DNA from: Methanobacterium veterum
Lineage (GTDB): Archaea; Methanobacteriota; Methanobacteria; Methanobacteriales; Methanobacteriaceae
Direction of reading: 5' to 3'
DNA: 64,000 nt
Assembly: GCF_000745485.1 (NCBI RefSeq)
Contig: NZ_JQJK01000009.1
Span: forward strand, 124,001-188,000
The translations under genes and the position numbers were made by a program. Numbering within the stretch: the first letter of the stretch is position 1; each line of letters begins with the position of its first letter. Positions 56,901 through 64,000 of this stretch are shown here, in pieces. Below the pieces are notes generated by a model. The model ran no database searches. It was not told the DNA's origin and was given only the letters and a program-made list of their open reading frames with translations.

Positions 56901-59184
56901 CAAAATAATTTTGCGCAATGTAAATGGTTATTTAATATCCAATCAAACTTTAAAGGTTACTTTCACAGATAAAAATGGTAAATCAGAGGCATATTCGGTA
57001 ATTACTGATGAAAATGGTATGGCTACTATTTTACTCAATAATACAATAGGTGTTTACAACGTACATGTTATTTATGGGGGTAATGGATATTTCAAAGGTT
57101 CTCAAGCTGATGCTATCATACAAATCTTAACCTCGATAACCAAAATAGTTTCTTACGATGGAACGTTTTATGGTACTGGAAATGTGTTCTATGCAGATCT
57201 ATATGATTTTAATGGTAAAGGAGTAGCAGGTCAAAAAATAAGCTTTAATATTTCGCATGGAAATGAATCAAAGATTTATTATAGTGTTACTAATGATCAA
57301 GGCAGGACTGGTGTGGTTGTTAATTTTTCACAGGGTAAATATAATGTAAAAATGAGTTTTGCAGGTAATGGTTGGTATGGGTCCAGCAGCAGTACTTCTT
57401 CTTTTACTATATCTCCAATAAACACGAGTGTGACCCTTGAAACATCTGTTGTGTACGGTCGTGGAAACCCATATATTGTTAAAGTGAGAGATGCTAACGG
57501 CAATGTACTTAGAAATGAGAGTATAACGCTAATTATATCTCAAGGTAACCAGAATGAAACCTTTAATCTTAAAACAGATGTAAATGGTACTGCTGGCTTA
57601 ATGATAAACCTGTACCCTGGACTTTATAATGTAACGGTTAAATATGGGGGTAATGGTTTGTATAAGTCAAGTTCTGCTAAGGGTACTCTTACAATTAACA
57701 GGGTAGACACTAAATTAAGGGCAGATTCTGTTATTTCAAATTTTAACAATATTTATGAAGTTACTTTAACTGACATTTACGGTAGACCGCTGGCAGGTGA
57801 GTCAGTAAATATCACAATTATGAATCAAAAATTTAACAAGACCTATTCTGCTGTAACAGATAGTAAGGGAGTAGCTAGTTTGTTAATTAATTTAGATGTT
57901 GGAAATTATGTTGTTGTTGACAATTTCTATACAAATGGCTGGTATGGCAGTACAACCACTGCAAGTACTTTGATTATTTCAAATATTACTACTCCTGCTG
58001 ACTATTTTGTGTATAATAATATGACCAATGCTCAGATTCAACATATACTGGATAATTGCGTAGTATACAGTAATATTATATTTATGGGTGGACAGTACAG
58101 TAATTTAAAGCTAATAGTTTCTAGACCAGTTAATATAAAATCTAAAGGTACAGTAATTATAATGGGTAATGGTTCGGGTACTGCGTTTACTGTAAATGCT
58201 AATGCTACTATTCAGGGTTTGGTAATTAAAAATTATGGTACTGGAATCTTGAATAAAGCAAGTACTGTTAGTATAGTTAATAACACGTTTGCGGGTAATG
58301 TGAATGGTGTTGTTAATTATGGTAGTGGTTCTGGTGTTAAGATAAGTACTAATAATGTTTTCCAGTCCAGTAAAGGTTCAGCTATTTATAATTATGGGAA
58401 TAATTTGACTTTCCGTGGTTTTAAACTGGTGAACAATAAAGTGGGAATCACAAACAAAGGATCCAACGTAGACATATTATACAATACCATTTCTGGCGGA
58501 GAATATGGCATTGTAAACAGCCAAAAAGCTACAGACATTAACTACAACACTGTTTCAAGCGCTTCTAAGTCTGGTATTTATAATACTGGTTCTTCCAGTA
58601 AGATTGGGCACAACACCTTGAAAAATAACTACTATGGAATCAACAACAAAGGTTCAGCATCTACAATAGCTTATAATGTGGTTTCTGGTGGTAGTAAAGG
58701 TATTGTAAACAGTGCAGGTTCAGTTACGATCAGTGGGAATAGTGTAAAGTCTGTTACAGGTTATGGTGTTTACAACAGCGGTTCTAGTGCTAAAATCTAT
58801 AAAAACACTTTAACAGGTTTAAACAAAGGTTACGGAATTTATTTAACTAGTTCAGTTAAATCCAATCTAATCCAAAGTAACACGGTATCTAAGTTTTACT
58901 ATGGATTATCAGACGCAGGATACAAGAATACATTACAATCCAATGTTTTAAAGTACAATAAAGTTGGTTTGTACTTGTATAAAACTGCTAAGTACTCTAC
59001 AGTAACTTCTAACCAGGTTTATAAAAACACCAATTACGGTGTTTACAATAAAGGGTATAAAACAACTCTTTATAAAAACCAGATAACTTACAACACTAAA
59101 TATGGTTTAGCCACTGTGAAATCTGTTAAAAACACTAAAAACACCATAAAAAAGAATAAAGTCAACACGAAGTTAATAAAATAA
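53953..59184 (+). CDS. Large adhesin-like protein with beta-helices, four Ig repeats and basic C-terminus
   Basis: ATG 53953 is preferred to ATG 53935, since GAGGGGATT (53937-53945) is the SD. The 1,743-residue product has a signal peptide (MGIMILFIVSLALSMGM, ending VSA). Two beta-helix blocks open with IYVAANGSDENGDGT (54178) and IYVSNDGDDYYGDGS (55410). NWWGSN turns lie near 55055 and 56510. Four Ig modules (56840-57990) show YGKGN/YGTGN/YGRGN openings. The C-terminal Lys/Tyr-rich beta-helix (58015-59184) is shared with the 42519 protein. There is no membrane anchor. It is the paralogue of the 42519 gene with a different middle. Confidence 0.88.
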   Translation: MDGKKVMFNKMGIMILFIVSLALSMGMVSAGDTSSGDVTNISAVNGDVHVNSNNLAADPVKVKGQKVYSAGGNSKIYVAANGSDENGDGTLDNPYRSLNSAISHSAGASTIYMFNGTYRGVNNTNLIIDKTLIISAWDGAVTLDGEGKSQIFDITSDGNLTLNGLKLINGYAGEESTSGAIINRGELTINNSAFSNNNGFLGGAILNYGSLTVLNSTFKTNKATNYAGGIANFGTTNVHNSQFIENTGGGLFNAGNMSVISSKFTSSSIICDNFGSNRNSVTITNASFADSMVTSKGNTVYIYNSSFVDSSYSAVQLENSNATITGSSFGRYAASVGVNSTLNITYSVILGTISTSGVNSTAYASYNWWGSNKVPTLYNVVVDKWVILTFVSDKSPIPSKTNATVTAVFKYTDGKNVFNLGKTYLPSRFISFETDNGDFSPPNGYMVNNSFSTTYLNNTEDTWIYACVDNQKVRLVIGTGWTDYSIYVSNDGDDYYGDGSRDNPYKTLQKAVSKALNGNKIYIYAGTYTGLYNTDLHINKYLTFSSFNGDVLIYRYSNINLFNITEFGQLNLNNINTCSNMSYNVLLINNGGGVLVLNNCTINNSTGCIGGSGDVKAYNSKFYNIVGYAIQSNGNLTVIKSSFTNISIPNTSIYDRAIIRSCGNLTVINSTFINNNLNAIYAEWSSGSSALINGSNFTNNTGGVTFYNFDQGAAVENCKFIDNTGSCVIQASIINNSLFINNTGRGSIRGSIIINGDYNSEPKNLTISNSTFINNSNVVDDYEDYNSNGVIFNGGNLTVTQCTFSNNCAAYGGAIYNLGDLNVSYSVFVNNTAKYLAADVYNRMGTAYLLSNWWGSNSGPTSEKVYRFLGDVYAYNWVIMTLTINNNVLNASLDKVTDLNGTIHNLAGVLPSREVFFKGTNTNISPEHENLTNNQALATITNSDKDFTANAAIDNQSLDLTIRNNSTVIDIDNAAFYGKGNVYKIILRNVNGYLISNQTLKVTFTDKNGKSEAYSVITDENGMATILLNNTIGVYNVHVIYGGNGYFKGSQADAIIQILTSITKIVSYDGTFYGTGNVFYADLYDFNGKGVAGQKISFNISHGNESKIYYSVTNDQGRTGVVVNFSQGKYNVKMSFAGNGWYGSSSSTSSFTISPINTSVTLETSVVYGRGNPYIVKVRDANGNVLRNESITLIISQGNQNETFNLKTDVNGTAGLMINLYPGLYNVTVKYGGNGLYKSSSAKGTLTINRVDTKLRADSVISNFNNIYEVTLTDIYGRPLAGESVNITIMNQKFNKTYSAVTDSKGVASLLINLDVGNYVVVDNFYTNGWYGSTTTASTLIISNITTPADYFVYNNMTNAQIQHILDNCVVYSNIIFMGGQYSNLKLIVSRPVNIKSKGTVIIMGNGSGTAFTVNANATIQGLVIKNYGTGILNKASTVSIVNNTFAGNVNGVVNYGSGSGVKISTNNVFQSSKGSAIYNYGNNLTFRGFKLVNNKVGITNKGSNVDILYNTISGGEYGIVNSQKATDINYNTVSSASKSGIYNTGSSSKIGHNTLKNNYYGINNKGSASTIAYNVVSGGSKGIVNSAGSVTISGNSVKSVTGYGVYNSGSSAKIYKNTLTGLNKGYGIYLTSSVKSNLIQSNTVSKFYYGLSDAGYKNTLQSNVLKYNKVGLYLYKTAKYSTVTSNQVYKNTNYGVYNKGYKTTLYKNQITYNTKYGLATVKSVKNTKNTIKKNKVNTKLIK

Positions 59185-59210
59185 AACCTCTCATTTGACA
59201 TTTATTCCAT
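58211..59210 (+). repeat. 1-kb direct repeat, copy B
   Basis: Partner of 47272-48271. The copies part sharply at 59210/48271, right after the common 3' flank, where a hairpin begins in this copy. Confidence 0.85.
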
Positions 59211-59229
59211 CAACTTTTTTGATTGATGG
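59207..59229 (+). terminator. Hairpin after the 53953 gene
   Basis: CCATCAA (59207-59213) pairs with TTGATGG (59223-59229), with a T-rich loop. It lies 22 bases past the stop and probably ends the transcript. The stem is absent from the other copy of the repeat. Confidence 0.45.
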
Positions 59230-59415
59230 GAAAATTCAATAATTTTTCTTTTACAGCTATAATATCTAAATCCAGATAAATAGAGACTTAATGAATGTAT
59301 AACACTGTTTTTAATATATGTTCAAAGAAATCACGATTTAAAATGAATTTAGTAAAATGGATTGATTTTAAATACAATTAATTCTGGAAGTTAAAAAAGG
59401 ATAATGTTGGCTGTG

Positions 59416-60345
59416 TTATTTACTATAAATCGATCCTAAAAGGTCAAGGGCAAGTCTAGAGGCTACCTGTGATGTCATATTCCCTGCATCATAGAGGGGA
59501 TTAACTTCTACAACATCAAATCCGATGATATTCCCTTTTTTTGGTAAATTTTGTAATATTTGTCTCATTTGAATGTAATTTAAACCTCCGGGTTCGGGAG
59601 TACCTGTTCCTGGCACTGTTGAGATGTCAAGGGCGTCAATATCAAGAGTTACATAGATATTTTTGGTTTCAGGTATTTCTCCAAGTGTCCACGGGATTCC
59701 ATTTTTAAAAATATCTGATGCAGTTATAATTTTTGAGTTGTATTTCGTGGCTTCGTCATAATTCGCTTTTCTATCGGTAAATCCACGAATCCCAATTTGT
59801 GTGATATTATCAACAGTTTTAAGGCCAGATGCACGTTTAATTGGGCTTGCATGGGAAAATTTAACATTGGCTACATTGTCTGTAAAATCGAGGTGAGTAT
59901 CAAAATGAACTATGTCAAAATCGACATCGAATGCTTCAAGAATTGGAAAAGTAATTGAATGATCACCACCAAAACCTACAGGAAAAACATTGCTTTCTAT
60001 AATTTTTTTGAAGGTATCGTAGATCATCTTCATATTGGTGGCTGTGGATGTAGGTAGGATAGGTACATCTCCATAATCTATGAGAGTTACACCATGAAGG
60101 ATATGCTTTTTTTGCTCTAGATCATAGGCCCCTTCATCAGAATGCATATAAATTCCATAATTTTGGGATGCAATACGGACTGCACGAGGTCCAAAACGCG
60201 TTCCAGATCGATTTGTAGTGCCCTGATCAAATGGGATTCCGATTAGAGCCACATCCACATTTTTTAAGTTAGTTGTATGCTGGAGTTTGTAGAATGTTGG
60301 AATTCCTGAATAGGGGAATTTATTTTCAATTTCTTTGGGATTCAT
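59416..60345 (-). CDS. speB: Agmatinase / ureohydrolase family
   Basis: The 309-residue product has the metal-binding signatures of arginase-like enzymes: GFGGDHSITFP, DIVHFDTHLDF and TLDIDALDISTVPGTGTPEP. The G-G-D-H-S His, D-x-H-x-D and D-x-D residues that bind two Mn ions are all present. It should turn agmatine into putrescine and urea, a step in archaeal polyamine synthesis. ATG 60345 follows CTGGAGAA; the upstream GTG/ATG frame (to 60372) lacks an SD. The gene lies 112 bases downstream of a regulator gene on the same strand. The eIF5A gene often next to speB in methanogens is not here. Confidence 0.92.
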   Translation of the reverse strand: MNPKEIENKFPYSGIPTFYKLQHTTNLKNVDVALIGIPFDQGTTNRSGTRFGPRAVRIASQNYGIYMHSDEGAYDLEQKKHILHGVTLIDYGDVPILPTSTATNMKMIYDTFKKIIESNVFPVGFGGDHSITFPILEAFDVDFDIVHFDTHLDFTDNVANVKFSHASPIKRASGLKTVDNITQIGIRGFTDRKANYDEATKYNSKIITASDIFKNGIPWTLGEIPETKNIYVTLDIDALDISTVPGTGTPEPGGLNYIQMRQILQNLPKKGNIIGFDVVEVNPLYDAGNMTSQVASRLALDLLGSIYSK

Positions 60346-60457
60346 CTTATTTCTCCAGCAATTTAACCACAAATGTATAACAAAATTAGTAAAATACGGA
60401 TTTTAAATTTAGTAAGGTAATTAAGGGGAATCAGGGATAAAATTGCAAAATTAGATT

Positions 60458-61045
60458 TTATTTTATGTGTTCTATAAAATGAATTCCATTTTCGTTGATT
60501 GCATATTTTTTATTCCTTTTAACCTCAACATCTATTAAACCCATATTCTCTAATTCTTGAAGGTACTGGTAAACTGTTGATTCAGAATATTTTTTCCTTT
60601 TACCTTTAGATTTAGAATATGAACGACTTAGGAGAGTTAGAAGATGGTTAAATGTAATGCCATTATTTTTACTTAAAACTTCAAGTATTCTTATCTTTGT
60701 ACTACCAAAACGATGAGCAGGATTTACAGGAAGGAAAACAGGCCTACCTTCGTCTAAAACATATAACGGTGTGGATGCCTGGAATTGTGTTAAATAATAA
60801 GCTACGTAGAGATCAAGTTTATCTTCGCTAGCTATGAAATAGGGGTCTTCAACTTCTTCAAAAACATTTTTAATTTCGCCTACAACTTCATGGAAGTCGC
60901 CTTGTAAATTAATAACTTTATAACCATCTTTTTCTCTTTCAGCGTCTTTCGACAACATTATAACTTCATCGGCCTTAAAATCTTCCTTTTTAAGGATGTT
61001 TTGGATAATTTCGGGCCTTTTGATTGTTGTTATAAGACTTGGCAT
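60458..61045 (-). CDS. Winged-helix regulator with N-terminal CARF/Rossmann-like domain
   Basis: Residues 1-110 look like an alpha/beta sensor (SLITTIKRPEIIQNIL, ADEVIMLSKDAE, YFIASEDKLDLYVAYYL), similar in layout to CARF-type domains in Csa3-like regulators. Residues about 120-195 form a winged helix (GSTKIRILEVLSKN, YSESTVYQYLQELENMGLI, KRNKKYAINENG). The ATG follows CGGAGGTTTT. No cas gene or CRISPR array is in the window, so a CRISPR role is not supported; it may control its own locus or speB. The CARF resemblance is weak and needs a profile search. Confidence 0.72.
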   Translation of the reverse strand: MPSLITTIKRPEIIQNILKKEDFKADEVIMLSKDAEREKDGYKVINLQGDFHEVVGEIKNVFEEVEDPYFIASEDKLDLYVAYYLTQFQASTPLYVLDEGRPVFLPVNPAHRFGSTKIRILEVLSKNNGITFNHLLTLLSRSYSKSKGKRKKYSESTVYQYLQELENMGLIDVEVKRNKKYAINENGIHFIEHIK

Positions 61046-61373
61046 TTAAAACCTCCGTATTTTTATTATATTATGATATTATGTTTTTTCATTAATATTA
61101 AATTTATAGTTTTTATTACTCATTGTGAATTCAGTCACCATAATAATGAACTCATATAAAAAAGTTTTTAGGCATATAAATAGAACAAAAAAATTTAGTA
61201 GAATTTTGATGTTTAAAAATAGGAATTTATTTCTGGCATTTTTTAGATTAAAGAGATAATTTAAGATTTTTAAAGAGAATACTTTTTTTAAAGAGATTAT
61301 ATACACCCCAAACTTTGTAATGTGACTTAAAATCACTTTTAAATGAAGATAGGCCAAAGATTTTAAATACAAA
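61046..61373. other. AT-rich spacer, no credible gene
   Basis: A minus-strand frame (61079-61372) spans it, but it is a low-complexity Phe/Leu/Lys/Asn product with no ribosome-binding site, so it is not called. It probably holds the promoter of the 61045 gene. Confidence 0.4.
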
Positions 61374-61537
61374 TTAGCTTAAAAGCTCCATAAAACGGGC
61401 ACCGTTATTATTCAGGTAATACAATTCTTCTTTTGTGAATATTATGGCCTTGTCTATTGTATTCTCATTTGCTCAAGGATATAATCGATATTTTCAGAAT
61501 GTCTTATTATTGCTGCAATGCCAGTCGTATAAAACAC
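61374..61537 (-). pseudogene. Small gene with a single-base frameshift
   Basis: From GTG 61537 the minus strand reads FYTTGIAAIIRHSENIDYI, then LEQM, and soon stops. One frame over, without a gap, it continues ENTIDKAIIFTKEELYYL, then NNNGARFMELLS and a stop at 61374. Adding one G in ATGAG (near 61465) joins them into a 54-residue acidic protein of natural composition. Either a broken gene or a sequencing error. No family recognised; GTAATA/TATTAC sites lie just upstream. Confidence 0.4.
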
Positions 61538-61545
61538 ACTATAAT

Positions 61546-61569
61546 GTAATATGTATTATTTAGTATTAC
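61546..61569. promoter_or_regulatory. GTAATA-N12-TATTAC inverted repeat
   Basis: GTAATA (61546-61551) faces TATTAC (61564-61569). The layout matches the site at 20617-20641 before the DUF2162 operon. It lies nine bases upstream of the frameshifted small gene on the minus strand. The following 61570-61802 shows no gene. Confidence 0.4.
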
Positions 61570-61802
61570 TAAATATATAAAATTTATTATTAATAGGGGG
61601 ATCAGTTACAATAAAAATAAGTTTATTTAAAAGGTATTAGTCACGGTAAAATAGGTAAAAAATGTAAAGAATTTATAAATACGCGAATAATTAATTGTTA
61701 TATCTCCCAAATTCAAATAATAATCTAAATTTCATTTATTAAACTGTAAATACAACTGAAAAGTATAAAAAAAATTTAAATTTTAAAGAAAAAGAGAAAG
61801 TT

Positions 61803-62018
61803 TTACTTAACATGGTGGTGGTGTTTTTTAACTCTTCTAACGCTAATTTCTAAAAAGTCGCCAACATCTACATCTGCAACCTCTAAAAGAACTTCTGGTA
61901 CAATTACATCTTTTTCAGTCCTTTTAACTATTGATTTGTAGCCTTTCATATGGTGCCTGTGGTATCTTCCATGATGTCCTTGGTGATGGTTACAACCACA
62001 GTTTTTGTCCTCACACAT
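61803..62018 (-). CDS. Histidine-rich AbrB-like small protein
   Basis: The 71-residue product has an N-terminal metal-binding tail (MCEDKNCGCNHHQGHHGRYH, then RHH), a short core (SIVKRTEKDVIVPEVLLEVA, VGDFLEISVRRV) and a C-terminal KKHHHHVK. The core has the strand pattern of SpoVT/AbrB swapped-hairpin DNA-binding proteins (IPxxLL, xGDxLEI). The start ATG follows GAAGGTGATT. Three Cys and eleven His suggest Ni, Co or Zn binding. It may be a metal-responsive regulator or a metal-storage protein; I cannot tell which. Confidence 0.75.
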   Translation of the reverse strand: MCEDKNCGCNHHQGHHGRYHRHHMKGYKSIVKRTEKDVIVPEVLLEVADVDVGDFLEISVRRVKKHHHHVK

Positions 62019-62140
62019 ATAGAATCACCTTCATTTTCATTATAAAGAACAGGTATAATTATGTGGTTTAAAAAATAAATTTTTTTGTTAAATTTGTCAG
62101 ATAAATTAAGATGCTGTTTGAAGTATAACCTAATGAAAGA

Positions 62141-62683
62141 CTATTTTAACATATTGGCTAAATTAAGTGCCCATCCTCTTATTTCATCCCAATCTCGGTA
62201 ATCGATACGTTTGCTAGTATCTATTCCCTGCTTATCCAGTCCTTTTTTGATAATGAACTTGGTGGCTAATTTGTACATTAAACCGTGGTTGGCATTTGGG
62301 TCATATACGCTTCCAAAAAGTCCTGTAGCTACAGGTTTACCTGATAAATACTTCAAAGCCACTTCATCCAGGTATTTTTCCTGTCCTTCAGTAATTGTTT
62401 CTTCCATGTTGGCGGCACCGCATGTGACAAAAAGTGCCACCTTTTTATCTGAAAGGGCAGATTTATTATCTTCCAGGAATTTAAGCGATCCTTTGGTCCA
62501 TTTGCCTATTTTGATCCCACTTCCTATAATTACCATGTCATAAAGTGAAATATCGTAGTTTTTAATGCCCCTAGAATCTACTAAATCAACTTCAATACCT
62601 TCCTTTTCTATAACTTTTCTTATTTCTTCTGCAATTTCGGCAGCTGTGCCGTATCTTGTCCCATAAACGATTAATATTTTCAT
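62141..62683 (-). CDS. Flavodoxin-domain protein
   Basis: From ATG 62683 (SD AAGGTAATT) the product is 180 residues: MKILIVYGTRYGTAAEIAEE with the FMN-phosphate loop T-R-Y-G-T-A, then YDMVIIGSGIKIGKWTKG and ALFVTCGAAN, and WDEIRGWALNLAN at the end. It resembles the HemG-like flavodoxin family found in methanogens. It probably carries electrons with FMN in the cytosol; the partner is unknown. The longer frame to 62716 has no SD. It lies 45 bases after the 62729 gene and is probably in its operon. Confidence 0.88.
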   Translation of the reverse strand: MKILIVYGTRYGTAAEIAEEIRKVIEKEGIEVDLVDSRGIKNYDISLYDMVIIGSGIKIGKWTKGSLKFLEDNKSALSDKKVALFVTCGAANMEETITEGQEKYLDEVALKYLSGKPVATGLFGSVYDPNANHGLMYKLATKFIIKKGLDKQGIDTSKRIDYRDWDEIRGWALNLANMLK

Positions 62684-62728
62684 TTTAATTACCTTGTAAT
62701 ATACTTTTATTAACATTATTCTTTATTT

Positions 62729-63580
62729 TTACAGTTCTGCAGCTTTTTCCCTATTTTTAGGTTTAATATGCCCATTTTTGTATAATGGATTGTTTATCTT
62801 GCTGTAGAACGAAATTGAGATTAAAATTCCTGAAACAGTTATTATTGCAAAGAATATAACTTGTCCAGTTGCTGGAATTACTCCATTTTGTGCCATGAAG
62901 AATATCATGGAAAGCAGGGCAGTTCCCATAAGTGATGCTTTTATTAAGAGTATAGATACCAGAGCATATCCCCATTCTTTACCTTTTATGATTAATATGC
63001 CTGCAATGAGCATAGCAGGAAAAACTACTCCGATATCTAGGGCTTGAATAACCAGTGTAGTGTAACTTTCCAGTGCAGCTGGAGCAATACCTGTTAATAA
63101 TGAATCGATTATCATTTTTACCCACATTAGAGCTACCATCGCCCCTGAAAATATTAGGAATGCACCTGCTATTTTGCTGGTCTTTCCAGGAGATATACTT
63201 TCCTTGATAGTTTTTACATTTAGTGATAACAGCCCATAAATGAAAGTGTACAGTGATAAAGAAAACAAAGCCACGTACACCAGGAATAACTGGTTATATG
63301 ATGCTAAAAATGACATTGATGCGTAAGAATAAAGGAAGTAAAACAGAGTTCCCATCCAGATTAAACTGCCTTTAAGTGAATTCTTTTGGATTAAATAAAG
63401 AGATCCCATAAGTACTGGAATACCTATTATCAGTGTAATTAAGTCCTGGCCCATAGCTTGAGCTGCCATGGAAATTGTTTCGTGTTTATACAGCCCTTTC
63501 CAGAATAAACCGGATAGAGTTGCTATGCCTGCAAGAACAGCGATAAAAATTGAATTTATATATACTACTTTTTTGTCCAT
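62729..63580 (-). CDS. Polytopic membrane protein, about eight helices
   Basis: The 283-residue product has about eight hydrophobic helices and a short basic tail (KPKNREKAAEL). No family was recognised with certainty and no catalytic or transport signature is evident. The ATG follows GGAGGG. It is the first gene of a two-gene unit with the flavodoxin, under a double palindromic operator at 63596-63628. A stress- or drug-induced membrane protein regulated by a MarR/TetR-type repressor is a reasonable guess, no more. Confidence 0.72.
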   Translation of the reverse strand: MDKKVVYINSIFIAVLAGIATLSGLFWKGLYKHETISMAAQAMGQDLITLIIGIPVLMGSLYLIQKNSLKGSLIWMGTLFYFLYSYASMSFLASYNQLFLVYVALFSLSLYTFIYGLLSLNVKTIKESISPGKTSKIAGAFLIFSGAMVALMWVKMIIDSLLTGIAPAALESYTTLVIQALDIGVVFPAMLIAGILIIKGKEWGYALVSILLIKASLMGTALLSMIFFMAQNGVIPATGQVIFFAIITVSGILISISFYSKINNPLYKNGHIKPKNREKAAEL

Positions 63581-63595
63581 TTTTTCCCTCCAAAG

Positions 63596-63640
63596 GTAAT
63601 ATATTACTTGTATAGGTAATATATTACCAAAGTATATAAA
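63596..63640 (-). promoter_or_regulatory. Double palindromic operator and TATA box
   Basis: GTAATATATTAC (63596-63607) and GGTAATATATTACC (63615-63628) have centres exactly 20 bases apart, two helical turns. On the minus strand the TATA box (TTTATATACT, about 63631-63640) lies directly upstream, so a repressor bound here would cover the transcription start. The remaining spacer to 63856 shows no gene. Confidence 0.65.
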
Positions 63641-63856
63641 GGTTGCGGTTACAGTTTAAACATTATGAATAAAGACTTTAAAATGGATATAAACTTAAAA
63701 TAAGAGGATAATATCTTGTATTTATTAAAAATAAGTATAAATTTATATTTTTTTAGATTTAAGATTGAAATTTTAGTTAAAATTAAAAAATTAAAAGGAT
63801 AATGTTCTTTTAAAACATTATCCTTATTTATATTTATAACTATAAAATTCTGTATT

Positions 63857-64000
63857 TTAACTTTCTTGACGTGCTGATCCTGTTAGATAACCACCCAAAG
63901 CGATTAAACCAAGAATTACAGGATAAGCTATTAATCTTTCGGCTCCCCCTTCTCCCAGTGCCATAAATGGACTTGTATTTTGAAGAATAATCACAAGCAG
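63857..64000 (-). CDS. C-terminal end of a DUF998-like membrane protein
   Basis: The minus strand is open from the window edge to a stop at 63857 and codes 47 residues: LLVIILQNTSPFMALGEGG, then AERLIAYPVILGLIALGGYL and TGSARQES. The G-x-x-E-R-hydrophobic-Y/F-P and final G-G-Y-L-hydrophobic pattern fits the end of DUF998 proteins. The rest lies outside the window. Confidence 0.6.
   Translation of the reverse strand: MLVIILQNTSPFMALGEGGAERLIAYPVILGLIALGGYLTGSARQES

Noticed and set aside
60458..61045. CRISPR-associated Csa3
   Set aside because: The layout is similar, but there is no array or cas gene in the window and the sensor domain match is weak.
61079..61372. 97-residue minus-strand reading frame
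   Set aside because: Low-complexity Phe/Leu/Lys/Asn composition typical of AT-rich spacer, no ribosome-binding site, no recognisable motif.

Overview
The window looks like the chromosome of a pseudomurein-walled methanogen of the Methanobacteriales, most likely Methanobacterium. The evidence is a low GC content, archaeal TATA-box promoters, Shine-Dalgarno motifs matching an AUCACCUCCU anti-SD, many TTG/GTG starts, very large secreted beta-helix adhesin-like proteins, a DUF2162/ExbB/DUF2149 cluster with a CobN-like surface protein, and CbiM/PDGLE metal transport genes. The genus is inferred from gene content, not from a marker gene. No rRNA, tRNA, CRISPR array, insertion sequence or prophage was recognised.

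Layout. 1-15.7 kb is an array of secreted beta-helix proteins (five including one cut by the left edge), plus a small secreted Ig-like protein, a wHTH regulator, a small hypothetical protein, and two long AT-rich spacers. One spacer (5.7-6.1 kb) holds a strongly folded candidate RNA behind a promoter motif that recurs at 2.3 kb and 42.4 kb. 15.7-23.8 kb is the functional core: a membrane-anchored CobN/BchH-like chelatase-family surface protein, a DUF2162 membrane protein, an ExbB/TolQ/MotA proton-channel homologue, a DUF2149 protein that looks like the ExbD partner, then CbiM/NikM and a PDGLE (NikN-like) subunit. GTAATA/TATTAC inverted repeats precede both promoters, and a structured leader precedes cbiM. 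I read this as an energised Ni/Co (or metal-tetrapyrrole) acquisition system; the substrate is inference.

23.8-28.2 kb holds ordinary accessory genes: a PsbP-like protein and a GAF protein (minus strand), a CrtC/AttH-type lipocalin protein, a small membrane protein, and a cysteine-motif protein. 28.6-38.8 kb is one 3,389-residue beta-helix protein, followed by two zinc-ribbon membrane proteins and an OGG1-type DNA glycosylase. 42.5-59.2 kb holds three more giant surface proteins; two share a near-identical 1 kb 3' end, and the third shares a C-terminal anchor type with the CobN-like protein. 59.4-64 kb, all on the minus strand, carries agmatinase, a wHTH regulator, a frameshifted small gene, a histidine-rich AbrB-like protein, a membrane protein plus flavodoxin operon under a double palindromic operator, and the tail of a DUF998-like protein.

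The surface proteins use at least four different C-terminal solutions: P-x-x-T-G-x-P plus a TM segment, a Gly/Ser linker plus YE[VI]S plus a TM segment, Ig modules with no anchor, and a very basic beta-helix. Their terminal modules are near-identical at DNA level while the central beta-helices differ, which points to gene conversion among paralogues.
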